Source: Sporomusa ovata DSM 2662 (GTDB taxonomy: Bacteria; Bacillota; Negativicutes; Sporomusales; Sporomusaceae). Taken from it: a DNA stretch of 64,000 nucleotides. Position 1 is the stretch's first letter; every line of letters begins with the position of its first letter. Position numbers and translations under genes: made by a program. Where the stretch lies: positions 976,356 to 1,040,355 of the forward strand of contig NZ_ASXP01000003.1 in assembly GCF_000445445.1 (NCBI RefSeq), read 5' to 3'. The notes beneath the pieces were generated by a model. It did not search any database. It saw only the letters and a program-made list of their open reading frames with translations, and had not been told where the DNA came from. Shown in pieces: positions 26,770 to 35,566 of the stretch.

Positions 26770-27891
26770 TTACTTACCCTTGGCCTTTTGAATATAACTG
26801 AAATCAAAAATCAGATCTTTGACTTCGTTGAGCGGCTTGTCCTTCAGTGCTCCTTTATATTTGTTCATCGAGTTCATCAGCTCCTGGTATACGCTCAGAT
26901 TTTTGATCCAGGTATCCGATGGATAGGTCAAAAATACAATGGTTGATGCTTTCGCGGCATCGGCCGGAATGCCGATCCATTGAGCGACAATATCGGCGTA
27001 TTCGTCATGGTTCTTATTGGCATAGTCACCGGCGTAAGCTATTAATTTCAAAAATTTCACCACAGCATCTTGATTTGCGGCGATAAACTCGGTGCGTCCG
27101 GCAATAGCACAGCAGGGAGCGTCATGCCAAGCACCCTGCGGGGGCAAATCACGCAAGTCAAGCACAATCCTGCCGACCCCCGTTTTTTCTGCCACTTGCG
27201 GATGCGGTGACGGTCCCACCCATCCGTCCACTTGTTTGCTGGTCAGCGCCGGTATCAGATTGGGCGTGTCCTTAAGGTCCACCAATAATATCTTGGCATT
27301 GAGCTCATTCGGATTTCGCGTATACGGTATTTTGTTTTGTTTTAATGCGCCTTCAAAGACCATCAGTGGTGCGCTTGTCGGCGAATGGTAGCCGATCTTC
27401 ACCGGTTCACGCTGCTCATTCAAATATTTGCTAAAGCCATCCCAGCCGCTCACCGCACTGTCCTTAGGAAAAACCAGGGCCAGCCCTTCGGTCTGCAGCG
27501 GCGACAGTATCTTTATCGGCGTACCGCTGTCAATCGCCGACATCCCGGCGGTTACCGAAAGCAAAGACAAGTCAATATGCTTCTGGGCAAAAAGCGAAGC
27601 CGCCTCAGCACCGCTTTTAGTAACAATCAGCTCAATATTCGCGACTTTTTTTCCATCGGAATACAACTCATATTTTTCCTTGTCCACCACCGGCTTCAGA
27701 TAAGTGCCGGAACTTTGGAAAGCCTCGCCCTTTTTCGCCGCGACCATCAAACTGGCGTGATGATCCACAAAGGTGTAGCCAACTTTAATTGTCGGCACTT
27801 GATTGTTCGTGCTGGCCGTCTGTCCACAGCCTGCCACAATTAGGCAAGCGCCAATCACCAGCAGCAAGCACAAATTAATTGCCTTTTTCAT
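26770..27891 (-). CDS. ABC transporter substrate-binding lipoprotein (NrtA/SsuA type)
   Basis: Exported lipoprotein of 373 residues. The signal peptide ends LIVAGC near residue 22, followed by an NMT1/SsuA-like fold with VGYTFVDHHASLMVAAKKGE at the start of domain 1. A motif WHDAPCCAIAGRTEFI carries two adjacent cysteines at the hinge-domain region also seen in the three paralogous binding proteins of this window. Start at 27891 (MKKAIN) is chosen because a GAGGGGGG site stands five bases upstream; a frame to 27906 is less likely. The sequence has an insert with lysines near 60-80 not seen in the paralogues. Ligand unknown. Confidence 0.88.
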   Translation of the reverse strand: MKKAINLCLLLVIGACLIVAGCGQTASTNNQVPTIKVGYTFVDHHASLMVAAKKGEAFQSSGTYLKPVVDKEKYELYSDGKKVANIELIVTKSGAEAASLFAQKHIDLSLLSVTAGMSAIDSGTPIKILSPLQTEGLALVFPKDSAVSGWDGFSKYLNEQREPVKIGYHSPTSAPLMVFEGALKQNKIPYTRNPNELNAKILLVDLKDTPNLIPALTSKQVDGWVGPSPHPQVAEKTGVGRIVLDLRDLPPQGAWHDAPCCAIAGRTEFIAANQDAVVKFLKLIAYAGDYANKNHDEYADIVAQWIGIPADAAKASTIVFLTYPSDTWIKNLSVYQELMNSMNKYKGALKDKPLNEVKDLIFDFSYIQKAKGK

Positions 27892-27985
27892 TTTTACCCC
27901 CCTCATTTTTGTTTAGTTTGGTTTAGAAATCAACCTTATCATTGTAAAACGTGACCTTACCTCTGATATCTGCTGCCGTCTAAGG

Positions 27986-28024
27986 GCCATTTGCCGTATA
28001 TCTTTTAAATATATCGGAAATGGC
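27986..28024. terminator. Imperfect hairpin between two ABC operons
   Basis: Arms GCCATTTGCCGTATAT and ATATATCGGAAATGGC with a short loop, 11 bp beyond the stop of the permease gene at 28035. No T run follows on either strand. It may weakly separate the two transporter units. Confidence 0.4.
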
Positions 28025-28034
28025 AGCTCTGCTA

Positions 28035-28793
28035 TCAAATCGTCCACTTAAGTATATACTTTTTCATCTTTTCAAAAAGCTGCATTACAATGACCAGTAT
28101 AATTACCATAAAAATAAAGCCGACCCAGGTGTGATCATACAGGCCAAATTCAGAATATTTTTTTACAAAGAATCCCATGCCATACTGGGTGCCATACATC
28201 TCGACATATACCAGCATCAAAAAAGTACCGCGAAGTGAACTAACGAAGCCTGCTAAAATAGACGGACTGGCCGCCGGCAGAATGACTTTTGTCATCAATT
28301 TGATTCCACTGAGCTCTAACGTAGCCGCTTTGTCCAGATAGCGCTTATCAATAGTCATTATACCGGTTATCGTAGCAAAAAGGGTCGTCCAAACAGTGCC
28401 ATACGAAATCAAGAATATTGATGCTATAACAAAATTAGGGGCTAGTAACAGCACAAATGGCGACAGCAGGATAGACGGTATCACACTGAATGCGTAAATT
28501 ATCGGATAAAGCGCGTCTCTCAGCCATTCGACTAACCCCAGGATTGTACCAAGGATTAGCGCAATGGCTAAGGATATCAGGATAGATGGAATCATCAGTT
28601 TGAAGGATGACACCATGTTCAGCAGCATAGTCCCCTTGTTGCTGGAAAAGGCATTCACAATAGCATCCACGTTGGGGAATAGGTACGGGTTTGCCCGCCC
28701 GCTTTCTGTCGCATACACATACAATAGCACTAATGCTGCATATATGCAGACAGTAAGCCAGTATTTTTTCAAAAAAATCTTGACCTTGTCCAT
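28035..28793 (-). CDS. ABC transporter permease (SsuC type), second transporter
   Basis: 252-residue permease with about six hydrophobic segments. The docking loop reads AATLELSGIKLMTKVILPAA, and a short N-terminal cytoplasmic stretch (MDKVKIFLKKYW) precedes the first helix. It ends a three-gene set with the binding protein at 28814 (20 bp upstream) and the ATPase at 29949. Like its paralogues it finishes with a basic tail, EKMKKYILKWTI, close to that of the permease at 48745 (KHRILHWTINN), which points to a common ancestor. Confidence 0.9.
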   Translation of the reverse strand: MDKVKIFLKKYWLTVCIYAALVLLYVYATESGRANPYLFPNVDAIVNAFSSNKGTMLLNMVSSFKLMIPSILISLAIALILGTILGLVEWLRDALYPIIYAFSVIPSILLSPFVLLLAPNFVIASIFLISYGTVWTTLFATITGIMTIDKRYLDKAATLELSGIKLMTKVILPAASPSILAGFVSSLRGTFLMLVYVEMYGTQYGMGFFVKKYSEFGLYDHTWVGFIFMVIILVIVMQLFEKMKKYILKWTI

Positions 28794-28813
28794 AGTACTC
28801 CTTACGTGGCTAA

Positions 28814-29911
28814 TTAGGAATTATTTTCTTGGTAAAAAGCCTGCAACCTTTTATAGAATTCGGGGTCTTCGCTTCCATATTGTGCTGTTACTTCATCCAA
28901 AGCAGTCTTATACAAATCTGTATTGATATGATCAACAATGTTTATGTCCTTGGCTTTTTTGTTCAGGAAACCAGTCTTATCCAGAATCCCCCATGCACGG
29001 ATAACTGCATTTTTGAGGGGATCTGCGCTGACCACATAGTTATCATTAAGCATATAGGCAGCCACATACTCTTTAGAGGTTTTAATGTTCTCGGCCTGCA
29101 GGGCAACAGCCTCATTCTTATTAGCCTCATAATAGCGCTGGGCGCGAATCAATGCCTTCATTATACCCTTAACGGTATTAGGATTGTTCTTTACAAACGA
29201 CGTTGGGGCAACCAGACGACAGCAGGAATAGTTTTTCATTACATCGCCCTGCCAGGTCACAATATCAATGTCTTTCATATTTTTCACAGCATAATTCTGG
29301 CCGGTACCCATGAGAGCATAATCCACCTCGCCACGCACCACAGCGGCCAAAGCATCATTATAATTGGTATAGGTAACCCATTCCACTGCGGTAAGAGGAT
29401 CCTTATACCCCAGATCCATAACAGCGCCAGTGAATGCGAAATAGGCAGGATTGCAAGCGAACTTCTTGCCTATTAAATCTTGCACGCCATTCCACTTAGT
29501 ACCCTTGCGGGCGACAACAGGCATGCTGCCATCCACCATATGTCCACCGAATATGGTCAAATCTACGCCGGAAGCAATCTGCTGCAAGGGGTTGCTGGTG
29601 CCGGAATTGGAAGCAACATCTGCCTTGCCAGTAGCCAGCAGTGCCATAGCATCAGCGTTAGCTGTGGCAGGAACCATTTCAAGTGTCAGGCCCTCGTCTT
29701 TGAAATATCCCTTCTTTTCCGCAATGGTAACCATTACGTTGCCGCTGGTGCCATAGTTCCACCTGACAACACTGGTTTCAGGCGCTTTTTTCCCTGACTC
29801 CGCAGATTGGGGAGTGTTGGCAGGGGTAGAATTGCCGCTGTTTCCACCGCAACCCGCCAAAGTAAGCATAACAGTCAGTGCCAAAATCGACAAAACAATT
29901 CTTACTTTCAT
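28814..29911 (-). CDS. ABC transporter substrate-binding lipoprotein with Cys-Cys-Arg motif, second transporter
   Basis: 365-residue lipoprotein: signal ending MLTLAGC, then a Ser/Thr/Pro-rich linker and a NrtA/SsuA-like fold. Shared with the paralogues at 32631 and 49576 are LTIFGGHMVDGSMPV, the YSCCRLVAPTSFVKNNP stretch with adjacent cysteines, and IVDHINTDLYKTALDEV near the C-terminus. The cysteine pair falls in the region linking the two lobes, where it could form a disulfide, bind metal or contact a thiol ligand. Ligand unknown. Confidence 0.9.
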   Translation of the reverse strand: MKVRIVLSILALTVMLTLAGCGGNSGNSTPANTPQSAESGKKAPETSVVRWNYGTSGNVMVTIAEKKGYFKDEGLTLEMVPATANADAMALLATGKADVASNSGTSNPLQQIASGVDLTIFGGHMVDGSMPVVARKGTKWNGVQDLIGKKFACNPAYFAFTGAVMDLGYKDPLTAVEWVTYTNYNDALAAVVRGEVDYALMGTGQNYAVKNMKDIDIVTWQGDVMKNYSCCRLVAPTSFVKNNPNTVKGIMKALIRAQRYYEANKNEAVALQAENIKTSKEYVAAYMLNDNYVVSADPLKNAVIRAWGILDKTGFLNKKAKDINIVDHINTDLYKTALDEVTAQYGSEDPEFYKRLQAFYQENNS

Positions 29912-29948
29912 GTGTATTCTCCTCGTATAAATATTTTAGTAATACCGT

Positions 29949-30743
29949 TTAAGAAATGCGGGATACCACATCCTTATTGATTTGGAAGATCAACTTATTG
30001 CGCAGTTCCAGAAGCTCCGGATTATCAAACTGCGCTTCCCGGGTGGGACGCTTATCTTCCGGAATGGAGCATTCGTAGATTATGTTACTGGGAGACTGAC
30101 CGAAAACAATGATTCGGTTAGCCAGGAGCAGTGCCTCATCTACATCATGGGTGACAAAAAACACAGTCTTTTTGGGATTCTCCTGAGACCACAGCCGCAG
30201 CACCAAATCCTGCAGCCGCGCACGGGTCACTGCATCTAACGCTCCAAATGGCTCGTCCATTAACAAGACCGGGGGATCAATACTGAATGCCTGGGCAATG
30301 GCACATCGCTGTTTCATACCTCCAGATAACTCTTTGGGCAACTTACAAAATACCGACTCATCCAGACCTACTGCATTTAATGTGTCAAGCGCCAACTGTT
30401 TCAGTTTCTTTTTGTCTTGCTGAGGAAAGCGCTGTTTTAAAGCCAACATAATATTTTCTCCAGCTGTCATCCACGGAAATAGTCCATAGTCCTGAAAGAC
30501 CATGCCTTTATCCAGACTGGCCCCGCTTACCGGCCGATCATCTAAAAGGATTGTTCCTGTAGTGGCAGTCTCCAAGCCTGCTAGGAGACGCAGGAAGGTA
30601 CTCTTGCCACAGCCGGACTGCCCCAGCAACGCCACAAAAGTCCCTGCTTGCACATCGATGTTGATGTCTTTCAAAATTAATCTGTTATCGTTTTTATAGG
30701 CAAAAGAAAGCCCTTTAATTTTCACATCGTGTATCGCACTCAT
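29949..30743 (-). CDS. ABC transporter ATP-binding protein, second transporter
   Basis: 264-residue ATPase with Walker A GQSGCGKSTF near 37, the Q-loop VFQDYGLFPWMTAGEN, the signature ELSGGMKQRCAIAQAFS, Walker B VLLMDEPFGALDAV and the switch VTHDVDEALLLANRI. An extended C-terminus (FGQSPSNIIYECSIPEDKRP, then a helix starting ELLELRNKLIFQINK) is shared with the ATPases at 33725 and 50652 but absent from the one at 25097, so three of the four transporters form a tighter subgroup. Confidence 0.92.
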   Translation of the reverse strand: MSAIHDVKIKGLSFAYKNDNRLILKDINIDVQAGTFVALLGQSGCGKSTFLRLLAGLETATTGTILLDDRPVSGASLDKGMVFQDYGLFPWMTAGENIMLALKQRFPQQDKKKLKQLALDTLNAVGLDESVFCKLPKELSGGMKQRCAIAQAFSIDPPVLLMDEPFGALDAVTRARLQDLVLRLWSQENPKKTVFFVTHDVDEALLLANRIIVFGQSPSNIIYECSIPEDKRPTREAQFDNPELLELRNKLIFQINKDVVSRIS

Positions 30744-30840
30744 CTCCTTTATGCATGTATATTCAAAATTAATGACTACTCAACGCGGCAGAAGTTCTTT
30801 CCAGCCAGCAAAATCACATGTTCAATATCCATCCCGTACA

Positions 30841-31728
30841 TCATATATCTCTTTTCAATCTAGCCTGCATGGCCCGGCTGCCTGCACTGCAAAATGCCAT
30901 ACACCGCCCGCAGATGGTAGCACCATAGCTGTCGACATCATGTTCACTAGCCCGCAGCCGCGCATCCCTTTTTTCCCACAATGCTTTGAACTTTTCCTCA
31001 GCATTCATCGGTTTTGCTTTCGCCACATCGACATTGGGATTAAAAGGGGCATTCGGCCACGCCTTTGTCGTCAAGCCTCTGGCAACCCAGTAACAACGGT
31101 CGCCATCGACAACACCATATGTTAGTTGCCGACCACCTATGGTTTTGTTCCATTCTGTCTTTTCAATAGCACCAGCCGGGCAGTTTTTGATACATTCGAA
31201 ACACCGTGTGCATACCGAACCAGTAAAAGGAGGATCAGTAACTAGGGGGGCGTCTGTAAGAATTACTGTCAAACGCTGTCTTGAGCCATACTGCGGCGTA
31301 AGAAAAAGTCCGCTCCAGCCGATTTCGCCCAATCCGGCCGCAACAGCTGCATGCCGGAAGGAAAATGGTCCATAAAACTTTTTCTGCTCCCAATAATGAC
31401 TGCCTTTACCCGGTATCGGCAGAGCCTCATAGCCGCCCTTTTCCATATACCGGGTTACGCGGTAAGTGAGAGCGTCTAATTCTTTATTCAGGTGGGTAAA
31501 CCCGAAAATGCTGTAGGAATAATTGGTAACCTCCCTTTTCTGAGCCTCTATGGAACCGTCCGGAATGTGAAGTGCCATGACAATGATGGTTTTTACATTC
31601 GGCATAAGATCTTGCGGACGGTGGGGCGGAGTAAAGTACTCATCCAGATCAGCTGCTTTGGCAATCCCCACCAGGTCAGCGCCCTGGGCTAAAGCGAACT
31701 CTTTTAAATCCTGAGTAAATTGCTGCAT
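30841..31728 (-). CDS. QueG/RdhA-like cobamide and Fe-S protein
   Basis: 295-residue protein related to the catalytic core of epoxyqueuosine reductase and reductive dehalogenases. Landmarks are GLGEIGWSGLFLTPQYGSRQ, followed by a LTVILTDAPL block typical of the cobalamin-binding fold, then a [4Fe-4S] motif CTRCFECIKNCPAGAIE and a late ICGRCMAFCSAG cluster. There is no Tat signal and no B anchor gene, so it is not a classical reductive dehalogenase. tRNA queuosine genes are absent. Start at 31728 has a GGAAG site; a longer frame lacks one. It lies between two ABC operons on the same strand, so reduction of an imported compound is an inference. Confidence 0.75.
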   Translation of the reverse strand: MQQFTQDLKEFALAQGADLVGIAKAADLDEYFTPPHRPQDLMPNVKTIIVMALHIPDGSIEAQKREVTNYSYSIFGFTHLNKELDALTYRVTRYMEKGGYEALPIPGKGSHYWEQKKFYGPFSFRHAAVAAGLGEIGWSGLFLTPQYGSRQRLTVILTDAPLVTDPPFTGSVCTRCFECIKNCPAGAIEKTEWNKTIGGRQLTYGVVDGDRCYWVARGLTTKAWPNAPFNPNVDVAKAKPMNAEEKFKALWEKRDARLRASEHDVDSYGATICGRCMAFCSAGSRAMQARLKRDI

Positions 31729-31854
31729 GGATTTCACTTCCTTTAACCTATCTTCTTTTTGCAAAAGCACTATTTTTAAATGACTTTTCTCATATTATTG
31801 GTGTAGTAGACATCAAGGTCCAAGAGAAACTACACTTGCTCCCATATTTGAGCA

Positions 31855-32631
31855 TTATCCCATATCCTTGTTTATGGTCCAAAATAGAGTTTTCTTTTTT
31901 AGCCGGTCAAACAAAGCCATAATGATAACAATAACCACCGTGGTGAACAATAGACCGGCCAGCACCCGGGCATAGTCGGAAAAATCGGCATAATACTGGA
32001 TGTAATACCCCAATCCGGAAGTGGTGGCAAACATCTCCGCAATCCCAAGCAGAATGAAGGCAAAATTCATTGCCGTTCCCATACCCGCAAAAATCATGGG
32101 GGATGCGGCGGGAATAATGATATAGAAAAGCAGCTTCCACCCGGTAAAGCCCAGCACCTTAGCGTTGTCCAGATATTTCTGCTCAATCATGGCAATACCG
32201 TTAATCGTACCTGACAGAATTGGCCAGAACACCCCTATAAAGATGACACCGCAGGAGGAAAGATAAAAGGTTGGTAACACTGCAATGAAATACGGAGTGA
32301 GCATTGAGGGAGGCATAGGACTAAGGCCAAAGATAATAGGCTTGAGGTTCTTGTGCAGTCTGGGTCTCAGACCGATGATAATGCCCAGCAACACACCACT
32401 GACCGCACCTACGATATAAGTGGGAATCAGCAGATACATGGAGCTGAAGAAACAATCAATCAGCTTGGGCAGAGAGGACACCAGCCGCGGACCGATTTTG
32501 GAAAAGCCGGGGAAAAGCACCTGGCTCAGTAGTCCTAATCCATCTGTAACCAACTCGTATAGGACAAAGGCTCCTGCCAGAATCAGCAATGTGCCGCCGT
32601 AATTTTGGTAAAAGCGTTTCAATCCATCCAT
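31855..32631 (-). CDS. ABC transporter permease (SsuC type), third transporter
   Basis: 258-residue permease with about six helices. It has the docking loop NAKVLGFTGWKLLFYIIIPAA and ends in a basic tail LFDRLKKKTLFWTINKDMG. Its start codon overlaps the stop of the binding-protein gene (32631), a sign of translational coupling. Confidence 0.9.
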   Translation of the reverse strand: MDGLKRFYQNYGGTLLILAGAFVLYELVTDGLGLLSQVLFPGFSKIGPRLVSSLPKLIDCFFSSMYLLIPTYIVGAVSGVLLGIIIGLRPRLHKNLKPIIFGLSPMPPSMLTPYFIAVLPTFYLSSCGVIFIGVFWPILSGTINGIAMIEQKYLDNAKVLGFTGWKLLFYIIIPAASPMIFAGMGTAMNFAFILLGIAEMFATTSGLGYYIQYYADFSDYARVLAGLLFTTVVIVIIMALFDRLKKKTLFWTINKDMG

Positions 32632-33728
32632 TAATCGTTGTATTTCTTGTAGCGCTCGGCGAACATCTGCAGCGTCTTGTTGTCAGGCTTCTCCGCCAGC
32701 AGTTCATCCAGAGCCTGCTTGTACAGGTTAGTGTTGATGTGCTTCTCAATATCAATTCCATCAGTTTTCGCGTAATTCAGCTTGCCCATCATCTGCCACA
32801 TATAGCGTACGCCCTTACTCTTAGGATCGGCCTCAAAGACCTGATTGGTTTCCAACAGCATTTTGCGGGACTGATCCTCATCCAGCTCCATGTATTTCAT
32901 GTTCAGCTTCACGCAGTATTCCGGGTCGTTAATGAGGATTTCCTCCGCTCGAATCCAAGCCCGCATCAGCCGCTTGACCAAATCAGGATTACCGTTAATC
33001 CACTGGGTGTTGGCCACCGGGCGGCAGCACACGTGCATGGGATCTAGATCATTAGTCCATGTCATAATATTCAGACCAGCCGCCACCGCTTGAAGGTAGG
33101 TGGAGTTGGTACCGATGCCGATGTCGGCCTTGCCGGAGGATACGGCCTCCAGCACTTCGGCCGGCTTCTTGAACTCAATGATTTTTACATCCTTGGACAA
33201 ATCATAACCGGCCTTCACCATAGCTCCCCGCCACACCAGATCGGGGGTGTACATTCTGGCCACAGCCACAGTTTTACCCCTAAAGGTTTCCAGTCCAGTA
33301 TATTTAATGTTGGGGTTGCCATACACGGGCATACCACCGGAAACATATCCGCCGAAAATGGTGAAGTCGGCGCCTCGGGTGACCATGGTTAACGGTGCAA
33401 TGGTACCAAAGGACACACCCATATCCACTTTGCCCGCCTGCAGGGCGTTAAGCGCATCGGTAGAATTGGTAAAGGGAATCAGCTCAATCTCCAGCCCTTC
33501 CTCAGCAGCGATGCCTGAGTCAATGGCGATAAAACCCAGGATATTGCCAGTAGCGGGGTTGTAGGCCATATTGACATGCTCGAGCTTTTTTCCTGCGGCC
33601 TTATCCTTGGCCTTTTCGTCCATGGTAGAGGAAGTAGGGGTTGCGGTTCCGCCGCAGCCGGTCAGCAACGTGGCCGACATCATTACCGCCAGTGCCAGAG
33701 TACATGTCTTTTTCCAGTTCAGTGTCAT
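32631..33728 (-). CDS. ABC transporter substrate-binding lipoprotein with Cys-Cys-Arg motif, third transporter
   Basis: 365 residues. Lipoprotein signal ending SATLLTGC, then the NrtA/SsuA-like fold. It shares with the paralogues the block FTIFGGYVSGGMPVYG, the cysteine pair in MHVCCRPVANTQWINGNP, and IEKHINTNLYKQALDELL near the end. The start codon overlaps the stop of the ATPase gene by 4 bp. Same length as the paralogue at 28814, so the two transporters are likely to be duplicates with different ligands. Confidence 0.9.
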   Translation of the reverse strand: MTLNWKKTCTLALAVMMSATLLTGCGGTATPTSSTMDEKAKDKAAGKKLEHVNMAYNPATGNILGFIAIDSGIAAEEGLEIELIPFTNSTDALNALQAGKVDMGVSFGTIAPLTMVTRGADFTIFGGYVSGGMPVYGNPNIKYTGLETFRGKTVAVARMYTPDLVWRGAMVKAGYDLSKDVKIIEFKKPAEVLEAVSSGKADIGIGTNSTYLQAVAAGLNIMTWTNDLDPMHVCCRPVANTQWINGNPDLVKRLMRAWIRAEEILINDPEYCVKLNMKYMELDEDQSRKMLLETNQVFEADPKSKGVRYMWQMMGKLNYAKTDGIDIEKHINTNLYKQALDELLAEKPDNKTLQMFAERYKKYND

Positions 33729-34525
33729 AGCTTTTGCTCCTCATTTTTGATTTTAGCTTCAATATCCTTATTCAGGATGTGAAGCAGCGTGTTACGCAGT
33801 TCCATCATCTCATGGTTTTCAAACAGTGCATTCCGGTTAATCAGGTGCTTATCCTTCAACTCGCAACTGTATATGATTTTGCTGGGGCTGGTGCCGAAAA
33901 GAAAAATACGGGTGGACAAGAGCAGCGCCTCCTCCACATCGTGAGTCACAAACAGCACTGTTTTTCTGTCCTGCCCCTTCTTTGCCCACATAGCATGTAT
34001 CATATCCTGCAGCCTAGCTCGATTTACTGCGTCAAGTGCGCCGAAGGGCTCATCCATCAGCATGAGGGAAGTATCCAGCGCAAATGCCCGGCAGATTGCG
34101 CACCGCTGGCGCATGCCACCAGACAACTCATTGGGATATTTATCATAAACATCCTGGCTTAGCCCCACCTCGTTTAAGTAATAACGAATTTTTTCCACCA
34201 GTTCCTTCTTGGATTTTCTATGATACTTCTGTTTGAGAGCCAGCAACAGATTTTTGCCTGTGGTAAACCAGGGAAACAAGCTGTAATCCTGAAAGACCAT
34301 ACTTCGATCCGCTCCGGATTCCAGCAGAGGTTCCCCATCCACCAGGATTTCTCCGCCTGATGGTATCTCCAGCCCCGCCATCAAGCGGAGAAAGGTACTC
34401 TTTCCACAGCCTGACTGCCCCAACAGGCATACAAAATCTCCGGACGCAATGTCCATGTTAATCTGCTCCAATATAGGCGTTGTCTTATAGGCAAAAGATA
34501 CATCCCTCACCGTTATTTTGCTCAT
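33725..34525 (-). CDS. ABC transporter ATP-binding protein, third transporter
   Basis: 266 residues. Walker A GQSGCGKSTF near 37, Q-loop VFQDYSLFPWFTTGKN, signature ELSGGMRQRCAICRAFA, Walker B LMLMDEPFGALDAV, switch VTHDVEEALLLSTRI. It has the long C-terminal extension seen at 29949 (FGTSPSKIIYSCELKDKH). First gene of the operon ATPase-binding protein-permease, an order reversed from the first transporter (26770-25097) and the same as in the second and fourth. Confidence 0.92.
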   Translation of the reverse strand: MSKITVRDVSFAYKTTPILEQINMDIASGDFVCLLGQSGCGKSTFLRLMAGLEIPSGGEILVDGEPLLESGADRSMVFQDYSLFPWFTTGKNLLLALKQKYHRKSKKELVEKIRYYLNEVGLSQDVYDKYPNELSGGMRQRCAICRAFALDTSLMLMDEPFGALDAVNRARLQDMIHAMWAKKGQDRKTVLFVTHDVEEALLLSTRIFLFGTSPSKIIYSCELKDKHLINRNALFENHEMMELRNTLLHILNKDIEAKIKNEEQKL

Positions 34526-34677
34526 GTGTTGCCTCCCTCAGTGCACTTACTAATTTGCTGCATATAAAACAGAAAAACATACACCTATTTTCTCCTGCCT
34601 TGCCTGCTGCTGAGGTGAAGACATCGGCTTCCACTCTTTATAGTCTAGCGAGGCTCTATCGCTTCACGCTTTCGTCA

Positions 34678-34759
34678 TCCAGGGGAGTAAGCCATAATCC
34701 TGGAACACCATAGTTCTATCCAGGATTGGCCCGTCTTGCCGCCAACCATTAGTTGTTCC
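34678..34759 (-). pseudogene. Relic of an ABC ATPase
   Basis: The minus strand reads TEQLMVGGK, then in shifted frames GPILDRTMVFQDYGLLPW, matching the Q-loop region of the ATPase at 51517 (PTQLMVGGKHVDGPSLDRGM and VFQDYGLFPW). Only about 30 codons remain. This is another decayed member of the same transporter family. The rest of the 34526-35070 gap has no gene that I can see. Confidence 0.7.
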
Positions 34760-34939
34760 GTATCCTCCACTTCATCCCGTTGCTTCCAACTTTCGCAAAA
34801 TTGTTTAAATATAATGTAGCTGCTAACCTTCAATAACCATGCCTTGCTCAGTACTTTTGTCCATGAATGTTGAAGGTTGCTCTCTTGTTTTGCCTCATTT
34901 TTTAGGTGTATAATGCCAGTATTAGCTGGTACCGGGGTG

Positions 34940-34986
34940 AAAATGAAAAAACCACGGCGAGGATCCCTCAATCCCGTACCGTGGTT
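34940..34986 (-). terminator. Rho-independent terminator, minus strand
   Basis: Stem AACCACGG / CCGTGGTT with a second inner pairing (GGAT/ATCC); on the minus strand it is followed by TTTTTTCATTTT. It would stop transcription coming from the transposon side before it reaches the ABC operon. Confidence 0.65.
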
Positions 34987-35131
34987 ACCAAAATAAACAA
35001 CATGGTCATATTATCACGTTACGAGATACATTTCAATATTAATACGCATATTTTTAGTTTCAAGTAAGATTCTTTCCGTTTGTCCTCATTGTAGCACTCC
35101 TCTTTCTTGTCATGACCACAGAGTCCGTTAC

Positions 35132-35527
35132 GTGAAGCTTCGTTGCGGCATTCGTGTGGCTCTTGCAGTGCCTCGTGGGTATTGTGCTAAATGTCAGCGG
35201 CTGCATACCGAACTGCCGAGTTTCGTAAGGCCATATAAACATTATGAAGCTTCGGTTATGCAAGATGTCGTTGATGATAAATCGCTCATGACTTGCCCCG
35301 CTGATGACTCAACCATACGCAGATGGAAAGCTGAATTTTCGGCTTCAGCACCATATATAGAAACTTTGCTTCATGCCGCATGTGCGAAAAAAGTTCCTCT
35401 GTTTGGTGAACCCCTGCTTGCAATCCTTCGCCGAAAGATTCGCCGTTGGTCCATTCTTGTCACGCCATTGCTCTGCGCTAGCGATTTCTATCCTGCCACC
35501 CAGTTTGCCTTGGTGCCGCCGGGGTAA
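35132..35527 (+). CDS. DUF6431-like zinc-ribbon protein of a transposon
   Basis: Cysteine-rich protein that usually precedes a DDE transposase and an AAA ATPase in one class of Firmicutes insertion elements, as it does here. The annotated ATG gives 131 residues with GYCAKCQRLHTELPSFVRPY. The same frame upstream contains VCPHCSTPLSCHDHR at about 35078-35120, an obvious zinc-ribbon half, so the true start is further left; no ATG is available there, and either a non-ATG start or loss of the 5' end is possible. Probable role is recognition of transposon ends or partner proteins. Confidence 0.7.
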   Translation: MKLRCGIRVALAVPRGYCAKCQRLHTELPSFVRPYKHYEASVMQDVVDDKSLMTCPADDSTIRRWKAEFSASAPYIETLLHAACAKKVPLFGEPLLAILRRKIRRWSILVTPLLCASDFYPATQFALVPPG

Positions 35528-35566
35528 GGGTATATACTCTCTTTTAAAAGAAGGGAGTTGTTATCT

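Noticed and set aside
28829..29476. 215-codon plus-strand frame inside an ABC binding-protein gene
   Set aside because: Antisense shadow of a lipoprotein gene with a clear family match; contains no recognisable domain.
30841..31728. Classical respiratory reductive dehalogenase
   Set aside because: No Tat signal, no membrane anchor gene (rdhB), and shorter than RdhA; only the superfamily core is shared.
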